Assembly (NCBI GenBank): GCA_947184155.2
Contig: CAMXCT020000434.1
Span: 62,001-126,000, forward strand
Length of the DNA: 64,000 nucleotides
Direction of reading: 5' to 3'
Source: Cladocopium goreaui
Taxonomy: Eukaryota > Sar > Dinophyceae > Suessiales > Symbiodiniaceae
Shown here: positions 20,544 to 31,160 of the stretch, one piece after another
Layout of the letters: each line of letters opens with the position of its first letter
How positions within the stretch are numbered: the first letter of the stretch is position 1
Program-made: the position numbers and the translations under genes
Notes under the pieces: generated by a model
The model's database searches: none
The model's input: the letters and a program-made list of their open reading frames with translations, nothing else
Told to the model about the DNA's origin: nothing

Positions 20544-23243
20544 ATGTCTTCTCCCCCTGCGTTGCCTGCCCCGGGCGGGAACGCCACGGCTGCACTAGCA
20601 TTGGCTAACACATCACAACCGGAGGAAGTGGTAATCCATTCAGGTGCGGCGACAACAGAAGGCGATATGAGTTACCTGGACGAGGACTTTGACCCATGCC
20701 GTTCTGATCCACGCAGGAATACGCCGGGTGTTTTGGACACCAACATTGACATTAGCCAGCTCAACACCATCAACTTCAATAGCATTGACCAACATACAGC
20801 ACATGTTGCAGTGGTACAGCAAGGTGTTGACCCTTCGATGGCAAATCAACTCATGGCTGCTCAACAGCAGGCATTGCAGAGCGAGGCTAATGCGCTTCAC
20901 TCTGAGGTCATGGAACATCAAAGGAATGCGCTTGTGAGTGAAGCTCGAGATCAACTTGCAAGCATTGAACAACAGGCAGCCGACGAGATTTCCAGGAAGA
21001 ACCTTTTGTTGAACGAGCAAGCCGCCCAGGCGATGAGTGAGCAGAAATCTGCTCAGCTGCAGATCAATGCGCAGGATCATCGCATCAGGGAACTGAGTGC
21101 CGAATTGACACACGTAGTCAACAATGCAGGTATCCTCACATCAACTGCGGAGAAGTCCAACGCTGATCTGCAGACAGCCCGTTCGGAACTTGCAGAGTAT
21201 CGCACTCAGATTGATGCAATGAATCAACATGCATTGAACATGCAGAAGTTGGCCGAGTCTCAAAAGAAGGACTTCGAGGCGGAGATTGAGAAGCTTCGGA
21301 AGGAGCAGAAGGAGCTCATTCGGAACTTAAAGTCTCAACCTCTGGAGGGAACTCCTGGACTCATGATTCACTATGGACCAGGAAAACCCGTTCCACAAGC
21401 TTCGCAACCCGCAAGTCCAATCATTGAAGAGTTGGCATCAGGTAGCAGGAAGCCCAAGCATTCTTCTGATGCAGATGATGAGCATTTCTTGGCAGACCCG
21501 TTGAAGCCGCCAGGACTTCCTGGTGGTGGACCTCCTGGAGATGATGACGATGATGATGATGACTTCGATGACAAAAGAGGTCACAAGGACAAGAAAGACA
21601 AGAAGAAAGGTCGCAAGACCAGCCGTGGAAGATCCAGGCGCCGACGTCGTCGGGATCCCTCGTCTTCTCCATCTTCGTCTTCATCGCCTACCACGTCCAG
21701 TTCGGATTCTGAGAGTTCTTTTGCACGAAAGGCCAAGAGGGCCTTAGAGCGTTCTAGGACTACTGATCATAAGGCCAAAGAGTCTGATAGGATCCTAGTT
21801 CCTAAGTTCCCTCAACCCGAAAATTATAGGAATTGGAGAATCCGAGTAAGGGATGCTATAATTGCTGCTTCAGCCAAACCTGACCTAGCTTTCCAATGGG
21901 TTGAAGAAGTTTTCAGGACAGATCAGTCTGTCGATGCCTTGAAGGACTCAGGTAAATTCGTGACCCTTGACGCAAAGCTCATGTCTTCGCTCACCAACAT
22001 CTGCGAAGGGGACTTTGCACGGCAACTTGACATCTTTAAAGAAGAACAAGCCAAGTCAGGGACACCAGCTAGGGGACGTCAAGCATTGCTCATGATTCAC
22101 AAACACTTTAGTACAAGTAGGAAGCATGGTGCAGTGTACGACATTGAGGACCTCATGGCTGTTACCTTAGTCAATGATGATCTCAGAGGTTTCATCACCC
22201 GATGGGACGCTGTGATCGCTGGAATGACTTCCGAGCCTGACATGATGTGGAAGCAAGCATACTTTCACAATGCCATCAAGACTTTCAAGCCTCTCTCTCA
22301 TGATCTGGCTGTGTACGATCGCACACCGGAGGGGGAACCCAACCGCTCTTATGAGTTTCTCATGAAGGCTGCAAGGGACTACCTTGAGAGGAGACGTCTT
22401 GAGAAGATGCGGCAGGCCACCAAGAAGTCAGTTTCAGGTAAAAGAGACGCTACGCCAGCGCCGACAAGACCGCCATCTGCGGGAAAGCCCACAGGCATTT
22501 GCTATGACTTCCAGGCTGGCAAGTGTACTAGGGGAAAGGATTGCCGATATAGACATGAAAAGTCAGACAAAGGAAAAGGCGGAGGTAAGAAAGGCAAATC
22601 CAGGTCCAAGTCAAGAGGCAACAGTCGGTCTTTGTCTCCAGGATCTAGGAACCAAGTGTGTAAGTTTTGGAAGGCAGGTAAGTGTCAGCGAGGTAATGAC
22701 TGTGCTTTCCAACACCCACCGAAACCTGCAGCTCCATCTACTAAAGATGACAAGCGTGGAAAGAGCCAGAAAAAGAAGAAGAACAAGAAGAAGGGCGATC
22801 GATCTAGATCGTCAAGTCGAGGTTCCAATTCCTCGAGGGGCTCTCAGAGTCTGAAAGACAAAGGGGGAAAACCATCTTCCTCTGGCTCAGCTGCAGTTTG
22901 CCTGATGCGCGCTCTGATGATGGTCGCAGTCGTCAACCCTTCGACCAGTACTCATCGCGTGCCGGAAGGCATCGCCTCTCCGCAGTTTTTCAACCAGCAT
23001 TTTGCCATGCCAGTTACACCCAATCGCACTGTTTCATTTGGGGGCAACGATGAAATCTTCGAAGTTCCCATTGAGCAAAATTGTAATTTGCACCCGTGCC
23101 AAGCCAAGCAACGAACTTTCAATCCAGTTCGCATCACCAAGGACGATCGTACTCGTAAAGATACGATCGAAGCAAGAGAAAGTGATGCCATACTTGCAGC
23201 ACAGATGTTGCAATCAGCTGTCTTTCGGGAGTTACATGGGTAA
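20544..23243 (+). CDS. gag: Copia gag with two CCCH zinc fingers
   Basis: The frame is open from inside the LTR (ATG at 20400), but the protein-like sequence starts at the ATG at 20544 (MSSPPALPAPGG). In order: a long Q/E/A-rich coiled coil (about residues 60-265); an acidic run of eight D; a basic RS/R-rich stretch; a conserved gag core beginning ILVPKFPQPENYRNWRIRV (about residue 415); and two fingers, CYDFQAGKCTRGKDCRYRH and CKFWKAGKCQRGNDCAFQH, both C-x7-C-x5-C-x3-H. Copia gags usually carry a CCHC knuckle, so CCCH fingers are a lineage trait. The ORF ends at TAA 23241, overlapping the protease frame, which is offset by +1. Four members of the hairpin family lie inside this gene. Confidence 0.9.
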   Translation: MSSPPALPAPGGNATAALALANTSQPEEVVIHSGAATTEGDMSYLDEDFDPCRSDPRRNTPGVLDTNIDISQLNTINFNSIDQHTAHVAVVQQGVDPSMANQLMAAQQQALQSEANALHSEVMEHQRNALVSEARDQLASIEQQAADEISRKNLLLNEQAAQAMSEQKSAQLQINAQDHRIRELSAELTHVVNNAGILTSTAEKSNADLQTARSELAEYRTQIDAMNQHALNMQKLAESQKKDFEAEIEKLRKEQKELIRNLKSQPLEGTPGLMIHYGPGKPVPQASQPASPIIEELASGSRKPKHSSDADDEHFLADPLKPPGLPGGGPPGDDDDDDDDFDDKRGHKDKKDKKKGRKTSRGRSRRRRRRDPSSSPSSSSSPTTSSSDSESSFARKAKRALERSRTTDHKAKESDRILVPKFPQPENYRNWRIRVRDAIIAASAKPDLAFQWVEEVFRTDQSVDALKDSGKFVTLDAKLMSSLTNICEGDFARQLDIFKEEQAKSGTPARGRQALLMIHKHFSTSRKHGAVYDIEDLMAVTLVNDDLRGFITRWDAVIAGMTSEPDMMWKQAYFHNAIKTFKPLSHDLAVYDRTPEGEPNRSYEFLMKAARDYLERRRLEKMRQATKKSVSGKRDATPAPTRPPSAGKPTGICYDFQAGKCTRGKDCRYRHEKSDKGKGGGKKGKSRSKSRGNSRSLSPGSRNQVCKFWKAGKCQRGNDCAFQHPPKPAAPSTKDDKRGKSQKKKKNKKKGDRSRSSSRGSNSSRGSQSLKDKGGKPSSSGSAAVCLMRALMMVAVVNPSTSTHRVPEGIASPQFFNQHFAMPVTPNRTVSFGGNDEIFEVPIEQNCNLHPCQAKQRTFNPVRITKDDRTRKDTIEARESDAILAAQMLQSAVFRELHG

Positions 23244-24119
23244 GCCTTGCAAATGCAGCTTTGAATGTGACAGTGATATCGGCTGTCGCCACTGCATCCG
23301 TTCCGATTTGAATGCATTGCCAGGACACATGCCATCTCAGCAGCGTAATGCATCCGCCGAGATAGCATGGATTGCAGACACTGGTAGTGCACAGGACTTA
23401 GTTTGTAGTAAAATGATTCCCGAAGAAGTTGTGTATCACTCTCCTGAACCCCTTGAGTTAATCACTGCAAATGGTTCTCAATCAGCTGATCAACAAGCTT
23501 CTGTTCATATTGATTGCATCGACAAAGAAGTTCATCCTTATGTTCTTCCTGATACCCCGGCTGTAATATCGGTAGGGATGAGATGTATTCAAGATGGATG
23601 GGGCTTTGTTTGGAAAAGCTTTAGTCGCCCATATTTCAAGAAGAAAGATGGAACAAAGATCAAACTTGAAGTTAAGGATTTCGTTCCTTATTTACCATCC
23701 AGAGATGGCCAGGTACCCGCTGCAGTAGGGATTCCATTTTCATGGGACTCCGCTGCCGGGAACGGCAAGCCCATCATCTCACCTGTTCGAAGGTCTCGCA
23801 TGTCAGCCGTTGGTGCAGAGTCCGATGATGAAGTCGAGGAGGTCGAAGAACCTTATGAGGCTTCCATCGCTGACGACGATGAGATTCCCGGACAAGCCAT
23901 CGACGACCTCGAGGAATTCTTTCCTGGTGAACTTGCACCAGGACCTCCAGCAGCCATGACGCCCGACGTTGTTGAAGGTTCGGAAGATGAAGCCGAAGCT
24001 CCTGAAGAACCAGTTGACGGTCGACTTCAGTTGCCTGAACCCAAGGCGATTGATCGTGGTGAAGCTGCACTTCGAGAAGAGGCCAGGACCCTTAGGCACA
24101 TGATGACACACACACCCCA
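23242..24119 (+). CDS. pol: Copia protease and start of integrase
   Basis: This is the +1 frame relative to gag and is open from 23002. Protein-like sequence around the switch (KPCKCSFECDSDIGC) leads into IAWIADTGSAQDLVC, the D-T-G active site of a retroviral-type aspartic protease (GAC at 23377). It then runs through an acidic linker to LRHMMTH, the two histidines of the integrase HHCC finger. The two cysteines of that finger (CETC) follow in another frame. The missing base lies in or near a CA/CCCC tract at 24106-24121. A +1 shift at the gag end could be programmed, as in Ty1, but no classic shift site is evident. Confidence 0.8.
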
Positions 24120-26220
24120 AAGAACCCCTTTTGTGAAACATGCAAATGTGCAAAGATGTACAAACCAACCAAACGTAGTAAAGGGGAGTCTTTGACTGTG
24201 GAATCCAACAAGTTCGGGGACCACATCACTGGGGATCACCTTGTGACTAGGGATGCCAACGAACAATCTATTGATGGTGACAGGGTTGCTATGGTCATGA
24301 AAGATGTCGCTACGAATTTTCGTTGGATTTATCCTTCAGCTAGAAGTCATGCCAAGGATTGTGTTTTAGCTTTTAGACATTTCGTTGCACCTGGTGAAGA
24401 AGTCGGAGTGTTTTACTCCCATGCAGCACCATCCATCAAGCTCGCTTGTCGGGAAGTTGGGTGGAGACAGAACACTAGTGTTGCGTATGTCTCTAAGTCG
24501 AACGCAGTCGCCGAGAGGAATCTCAGGTCCGTACTTGAAGGAACTAGAGTAAACCTAGAACAGGCAGGGCTTCATCACTCCTATTGGAGTTACGCTGCAC
24601 GACATTGGTGTATGGCACACAACATCCAGGACCACCCTGAAATCTTATCTCCTTGGGAGCTTCGTTTTGGGGAAAAGTTCAAGGGACCCAACGTTCCTTT
24701 TGGGGCTCGCATTGATTATTGGACTGGACCGAAATTAAAACCCAAGAAAGACTTACGTTTTGATCCAACTTCGAACCCAGGCGTCTTTTTGGGATATGCC
24801 ATGCAACCAGGTTTCGTTTGGAGAAATGAATTTCTTGTAGCATCATTGAAGGACCTCATGGAAAAAGAATTCAACGAATCTGTTCAAGTTGTCCGCGTCA
24901 ACCAACTCACGGTACCAGATGGACCATTTGTTTTCCCTTTGAAAGGTAGATACAAGGCCATTAGGGAAGGTTTATATGAGTCTCTTAGCCTTGATGCTCC
25001 ACCAGATCCAAAGAAGATGGACGCTCAAACAATTGAAGACTTGGTTTCTCCAAGGAAAGCTGTTGAGCCAGGACCGGTGGAGGGCGAAGAGGAATTTGAA
25101 CAGTTGATGCGTGAAGCTGGACTTGAATCGGATGACATCGAAGTTATTGACCCCAAAACTGGAAAGTCAGAATTTATCTCTAAGGATGACCCTTCATACT
25201 ACGATTCTAGTGGTTTTAAGGGAAGACGATACAAAGGTTCCTCCAAACCAAAAGACATCCCAACATTTCTTTGGCGGGGGGCCTCCAAAGCGGCTAGAGA
25301 AAGGGCCAAGCGTGAAGCCTTGTTGAAAGAGGCAGCTGAGAAGCATGATGCAGCAGTTGCCAAAGAACGTAAGTACAATAGGGTTATAGATCGTTTTGCC
25401 ACTTCAGCTGTCCAAGAACCCAAGAATGCCGATCATCCAGACGAGTTCATCCCCGCAATGCCAGTCATCTGTAATCCGGGCTCGCATGGTGGAAACCATT
25501 GCCATCGAGACAACCTTAAGGATCAATCAGAGCTCATGTGCTTTCATTTTTCCAATGCGCTCGTGGCCAGACCCGTTGGACAGAAGGAGATCAACAACAC
25601 TCCTGCTGCCCAAGCTGCACCCGATAAGGAATGGAATAACCTTACTAGTAAGGGTGCATGGGATTATTCCACTGTTAGGGAATGGGATGATGTTTCAAGG
25701 GAAGCCATCAAGAACAAAACCAAAGTTCATGTAGGCAAGATCTTTGAGATTTGTGTCGAGAAGGGAAGTGAGCTACCGCAGGGTGACCCCATGCGCAAGT
25801 TTAAGGGTCGCACAGTTTTTCAAGGAAACAACGTAAAGGACGAAGCGGCTGATGTTGCTTTGTTCGCGGAGCTCGGAAGTTCACCGGCCAACATGGAGGC
25901 AGGAAAAGCGTTGGATGCTTATGGCTCCATGCCGGGGAACCGGACATCACAAGGTGATGGTAAGCAAGCTTACACCCAAGCATTGATGCAAGGAATTTTA
26001 ACTTGGATTAGATTACCAAGAAATCGTTGGCCAAAAGAATGGATGGGTGTGTGCAAAGATCCGGTTGTACTTCTTATTTTGGCATTGTATGGTCACCCCG
26101 ATTCGGGGGGTCTATGGCAACGTCATTGTGAGAAAGCCTTGTATGCAGCCGGATTTCACCCACTCTACCCCGAATGTTGGCCTTCAATGTTTTGGCATCC
26201 GAAGTTGAAGTTGTTACTTT
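24120..26220 (+). CDS. pol: Copia integrase core and first part of RT
   Basis: Starts in frame with KNPFCETCKCAKMYKPTKRS, completing the integrase finger. The catalytic core has D1 in ITGDHLVTRD (GAT 24234) and E in SNAVAERNLRS (GAG 24513). The middle position, normally Asp before a small residue in FYSD, is His here (FYSHAAPS, CAT 24420). The integrase C-terminal region runs to FVFPLKGRYKA, followed by an acidic linker. RT begins near 25625 (WNNLTSKGAWDYSTVREWDD) and includes GDGKQAYTQA with the first catalytic Asp. An extra T in a TTT run at 26218-26220 shifts the frame just before YVDD. Confidence 0.85.
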
Positions 26221-28566
26221 GGTGTATACGTGGATGACTTCAAGATGTCAGGACCTTCCAAGAACATTGATGAAGGGTGGAAACTTATCGCTTCTCAAAT
26301 CGACATGGATACTCCTGAAGATGCTGGAAGATACCTTGGATGTGAACATGTGTTCAAACAGAACGTCAAACTAGATGTAAGTGCTCATCCATTTGCTCAT
26401 GTCTTTGATGCCAGCATTCCGGATCCTTCTAGTAAGCCAGCCAGTCCGGCCCGTCGAACAAAGGACTACTGGGAGCATATGCCAGAGCTTGGAGTTCATG
26501 TTCATCATCACCTGCAACCTCGTAAGAAGTTCCAGGACAAGCCGAAGGACGATATGTCTTTCCGGGCGGGAACGCGCCGGCTAACAGTGTGTGAACCTTG
26601 CCAAACCCAAGATGAACCCAAAGAATATGTTCATGATATGGAATCTCAAAACCCAACTGGACTTCCATTTTGGTGGACGGGATCAACCTACTTCGTGGAC
26701 AAGTCAATCCAAGAACCCTCAAAAGTTTTGGCAGCGGCTAAGAAGATAAGAGACAAATCGGGAGCAAAGAAAGCGGCTAGGGCACAGGGATTTACTTTTC
26801 TTGATGAACTTGAGCAACAAAAATCCAAGTGCATGACAAAGAATGTCAACACGGTCGAATATGACATGCGACAATTCTTGCAACAATGTATTGACCACTA
26901 CGTTGAGCTAGCAGGACCAAATGTGAAGTTCAAGAAAGTTTCAACTCCTTTCCCAGATGACAAAATTGCACGTCCGATCATGGACGAAGCAGAAGCTCGG
27001 GGGGAACTCCAGCCTATAGCATCACGTGTGTTGATGAAGGTGTTGTTCGCAGCACGAATGGCTAGGTTTGATCTTCTCCGTGCTACTCAGGGTTTAGCGA
27101 GTAGGGTTACAAAGTGGTCACCGGATTGCGACAAGAGTCTTCATCGATTAATGTGTTACATACACTCAACCCTTGATCGTACAATGGTTGGCTTCGTTGG
27201 GGATCCACCTGAGGCTTGCAAGACATGGTTGTTTGCAGATTCAGATCATGCTGGGGAACATGATAACCGTTCAACAAGTGGTTGCCTTCTCGCTTTAGTA
27301 GGACCAAACACGTTTTATCCACTCACAGCTTTTTCAAAGAAGCAGACTTCAACGGCTATGTCATCGACAGAGGCTGAAGTCACTGCGGCGAACCTTGCTT
27401 TACGTGCTGTCGGTTTACCTTCCTCCTGCCTGTGGTCAGTCATACGTCACGCGGGGGGAGATAGCACTCAACAAAGGCCGTTCCGCAGAGTGGAAACTCC
27501 TGCCAAACCCCCAAAAACACAAAAGATGACTATTGGGAGCACGTTCCTTTCACCAACCAAGTTACCAGAGTTCATGTCAAACCCCGGAATAAACTGTATA
27601 ACCCAATTGATTCAGGGATTGGCTAGACAAAGGTACACCATCATGAAAACCAAAACTGGTGATGTTGAATTTGATTTGACATGGGACTGGACGACTCCTG
27701 ATGCTGACGTGGTCAATGATTTTGAATGGACTGGGAAAACTATCTTCAGGATTCCTGGACCAAATGAAGTTGACTACGGGGTTGAGTCACGGGAGATTAG
27801 ATCAGCTTTAACTGATTTCAAGTATGTTGGATCTGAAAAGCGGGGGGATGAAAGTGTGTACATGGCAGGACCCCGTAGTCTTGAGGTCATTTTCCTTGAG
27901 GACAACCAAGCAACCATTCGGATTCTTGAGAGTGGAAGGTCACCGTCATTTAGGCACACTGACAAAACCCAGAGATTGAACTTGTCATGGTTGTCTGAAC
28001 AGTTCAAACGAAAACATTTCAAACTTGTCTATGTTGGTTCATCGCTTCAAGCGGCAGACATCCTCACCAAGCCTTTTACCAACTCCGAGAAGTGGGAATC
28101 AGCTCTGCGATTAATGGGTATTTCATCACAGCCCCTTCAATGGAAGGAGCAACAGAAGATGAAAGCCTGCGCAGGGGAACCTGCACCTTCAACAGTGTCG
28201 GGATCTCAGCAACGCGCAGGGGAACCTGCTTGCCCTTCAGTGGCATCTCATAGCAGGGTACTCATTAAATTTTGTTGTGGACCTGATTCAAAGCTTGGTG
28301 ATCGGTCGCGAAAACATTCAAAAGATTGTTATGTCATCAGATGTACGGAAGAAAGAGATGTTACATCTAGATCGAATAGAATGGACATCAGAAACGAAGT
28401 TGTACAAGCTATTGAGAGTTCAGTTGTTCAACCTTGTCCTGTTTTGATTTGGATCAGCATTCCTTGCACTGGTGGCGCAACATGGTCATATGTGAACTTG
28501 CAACATGAATCAGCCAAACTCAAAGTTGAATATCATCGACATGTTTTTGAGAAGATATGGTCATGA
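26221..28566 (+). CDS. pol: Copia RT end, RNase H and start of a methyltransferase-like domain
   Basis: Opens with VYVDDFKMSG, the RT active site (GAT GAC at 26233-26238). Thumb and linker follow. RNase H reads WLFADSDHAGEHDNRSTSG, SSTEAEVTAANLALR, FLEDNQATIRIL and AADILTKPF, so all four acidic residues are present. After about 28140 come two AGEPA segments that correspond to hairpins, then a class-I methyltransferase-like region: a glycine-containing loop (LIKFCCGPDSKLGDRSRKHS) and ISIPCTGGATWS, resembling the PC motif of cytosine-C5 methylases. The frame stops at TGA 28564-28566 inside that domain and resumes in the same frame at 28567. Confidence 0.85.
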   Translation, partial: GVYVDDFKMSGPSKNIDEGWKLIASQIDMDTPEDAGRYLGCEHVFKQNVKLDVSAHPFAHVFDASIPDPSSKPASPARRTKDYWEHMPELGVHVHHHLQPRKKFQDKPKDDMSFRAGTRRLTVCEPCQTQDEPKEYVHDMESQNPTGLPFWWTGSTYFVDKSIQEPSKVLAAAKKIRDKSGAKKAARAQGFTFLDELEQQKSKCMTKNVNTVEYDMRQFLQQCIDHYVELAGPNVKFKKVSTPFPDDKIARPIMDEAEARGELQPIASRVLMKVLFAARMARFDLLRATQGLASRVTKWSPDCDKSLHRLMCYIHSTLDRTMVGFVGDPPEACKTWLFADSDHAGEHDNRSTSGCLLALVGPNTFYPLTAFSKKQTSTAMSSTEAEVTAANLALRAVGLPSSCLWSVIRHAGGDSTQQRPFRRVETPAKPPKTQKMTIGSTFLSPTKLPEFMSNPGINCITQLIQGLARQRYTIMKTKTGDVEFDLTWDWTTPDADVVNDFEWTGKTIFRIPGPNEVDYGVESREIRSALTDFKYVGSEKRGDESVYMAGPRSLEVIFLEDNQATIRILESGRSPSFRHTDKTQRLNLSWLSEQFKRKHFKLVYVGSSLQAADILTKPFTNSEKWESALRLMGISSQPLQWKEQQKMKACAGEPAPSTVSGSQQRAGEPACPSVASHSRVLIKFCCGPDSKLGDRSRKHSKDCYVIRCTEERDVTSRSNRMDIRNEVVQAIESSVVQPCPVLIWISIPCTGGATWSYVNLQHESAKLKVEYHRHVFEKIWS

Positions 28567-31160
28567 ATGGTCGATTTTCTTAATCTTATTCGTCATTTAA
28601 GTCCAAAGATTGCGATTGAATGGCCAGCCCATTGCATTTATTGGAAGTTTGACCGAGTTGAGAAATTTTGTGCAAAACGTCAACTCATCAGAGTCGCATT
28701 TGATGGATGCATGGTTGGTATTGTCAACAAAGAAGGTGAACCTATTAAGAAACCATGGGCTATTCAAACTGATTGTGATTCAATTGTCACTGCTTTTGAT
28801 GGATTGTCATGTGATGGTAGTCATAACCATGTTCAAGGAAGAGGTCATGACTTGAAGGAAACTGAATCATATTCTTTTCAGATGACGGACATGATCCATC
28901 AAGCTTTCATTGCAGCGACCAGCTCAAAACTCAAACTGACGACTTCTACTGCATTCTGCGCTGTTTCGCTTTCTACATCATCTACAATGGCCTACTACCG
29001 ACGATTTCCACAAGCCGAGGTTGAAGAGGCAGACTACGCCGCTGCTGCGGATGCTGCTGGAATTCGACCCGGGGAACCGGAGTCCACTGCTGAAGATGTG
29101 ACTTTGGGGCCTAATGGAAAGGCGTGGTATGCATTGACTGGGAGCATTTTCAGCTCTGTCACTCAGTGTCGTGTCGTGAACGAAGCCGATGTCATTTCGG
29201 ATCTTACTTCACTCATGGGCCGAACTGACCATTCGCTGTTGGCCAAGGGCTACCTTCGTGACGTGAGCCCGGAAGACGCGAAGCTCCTCGACGGCGTTTC
29301 AAGCTTCTCACTCAGAGGCATGATGTGCCCAGGGGAACCTGAGGCCAATTTCATTTTTGCCGGAGATTCTTCGATGGCACTTGTGGACATGGTCGACGGG
29401 TACGCTTCTACGCGCAGGAACATCGGCGAGTACATCAAGGAGAAGCCGGACCTCCTCCCACCAGGCCGCAGAACGGTCTGGCACGATCTCAAATGGGGTC
29501 GTGGGCTGCCTGACATCATCAAGGGCGTCGAGCACTCTCTTGAATGTTTGCAGCGGAGGGGAACCTCTCGCCCAGCTATCATTGTCATCTCTTACGCTGG
29601 CAACGATATTTTTGGGAACTACGGCTTTATCCACTGTGATTGGCTCAATCAGGAGATGGCGTGTTACTCACAGAAGCGCCGGGACGCAGCAAACGATCTC
29701 ATGGAGGAAAGGGTCAATACCCATTTCTCCGCCCTCAACGACCTCGTGAAGCTGACAACCCGTGCCGACGTTGGGAACATCGTCCTCGTGATGCCATGGT
29801 ATGGTCGAGGTTATGGGCTTCATCCTGACTTTGACCGGCAGATGATCCGCGAGGCTGAAACACTCAGAAAGCGTGGGCTTTGTGTGCTTGATGCCACGTC
29901 GTTGATCAAATGCACGACGCGATATGACAAACAACACATGGAAAACTCCGAGCACAACCGCCTCCAGTGCATTCGATTCTACTCGGAAGCAGGCGCTTTG
30001 GGATATCATCTCTTCCGACTTCGGTCGTGCAAGCCATTGATTGAAATGGCGGAGATGAAGAAGCGCCGTGAGGAATCGCTGGCCGCCCCGCTTCCGGAAC
30101 CCAATCCGGAGTGGGAAGAAATGGAGGAGGTGCTTGTCTCCATGGACGTGGACGGTTGGGAAATCTATGTGAAGGAGACCCGACCCAAGGGGCAACGACT
30201 TCCCAATGAAGTCGATCCTGAACGTGCACAGCTACAACAAGCTCCTGTGGTGCAGGATGATGCGGCCGTGGCCTCATCGAACTGGCAGCTTTTGGAGTCC
30301 GTGGATGTTGCACTGCCGGGGGAACCCGAGCACTTTGAACCACATGAGGTCAAAGAGCCGGAGATGGATGGTGAGCTCATTGACGCCATCCTCAAGCCCT
30401 TTTTGGATCGGTTGCCAGGTGTGTCGGACGAGCGTGACATCGACGAGCCGGACGATGACGAGGAAATTGTCTTCAAGGACCCCATTGTCGGCGGCTCGGC
30501 GTCGTTGCTCGGCCAGCGGAAGCTGCGCTCCCATCTGATGAACAAGATCCACGCTGTGGACTTCAAGTTGGATGGCTCTGGCGTAGTGAACATCTTGGAC
30601 ACCGACGTCACACGTGATCCTGCCAAACTCGAACTTCGGCAGGAGTCCATGCAGCAGACGGAGGAAGGTGCAGTCATCATTCGTCGCTTTGACTTGACGG
30701 ATGAGGAAAAGCATCGTCAGATGGAACGTGAAATCTTTGAGGAGCCCAAGTCCGCCGAGGAGAAACTTCGCGCGGGTGACCCCGCTGCCTCTCTGCAAAT
30801 TGTGTCGAAAGCCAAATCGAAGGCGGCTCCCAAATCGGAAGCGGCATCGTCATCGAGCGGCATCGCACAGGTGATTGGAGATGCAGTCGGCCAGTTCATC
30901 AAGCCGAAGACGAAGGACCAGAGCACGATGGCTTCGTACAAACGTGCTCCTCAGCTCCCCAAGATTTCAACGGCGACGGGAACGTCTCCCATGGCGTCCC
31001 CAAAGCCAAGTCCGCCACCAACTCCGAAGAGTGCAATCGGGTCCCCCAAACCGGATCCACCTGCACTCCCAGCGGAAGCTGCGGACCAACCTATGCCCAA
31101 GGCATTGCCTTCCACCACCGACGTTGACAACAACCTCACCAAGGGCACCTCCTCAGAAGT
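28567..31160 (+). CDS. Methyltransferase-like C-terminal half fused to an SGNH/GDSL-like hydrolase domain
   Basis: Same frame as the preceding ORF, separated only by TGA. Residues 1-130 finish the methyltransferase-like region (KIAIEWPAHCIYW, GEPIKKPWAIQTD). A second ATG at 28987 starts MAYYRRFPQAEVEEADY. Residues about 255-480 look like an SGNH fold: block I FIFAGDSSMALV (Ser of GDS at about residue 267), a central IIVISYAGNDIFGNYG (block III G-x-N-D at about residue 345), and a late EHNRL that could supply the catalytic His. The rest is acidic and P/S/K-rich linker. The reading moves to the +1 frame near 31160. SGNH esterase domains occur in ORF1 of some LINE elements; in a copia element this is unexpected. 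Confidence 0.65.

Noticed and set aside
22480-22560. Additional hairpin candidates with loops other than GGAA (for example GGGAAAGCCC)
   Set aside because: They lack the 4 bp-bulge-3 bp layout and occur at chance level.
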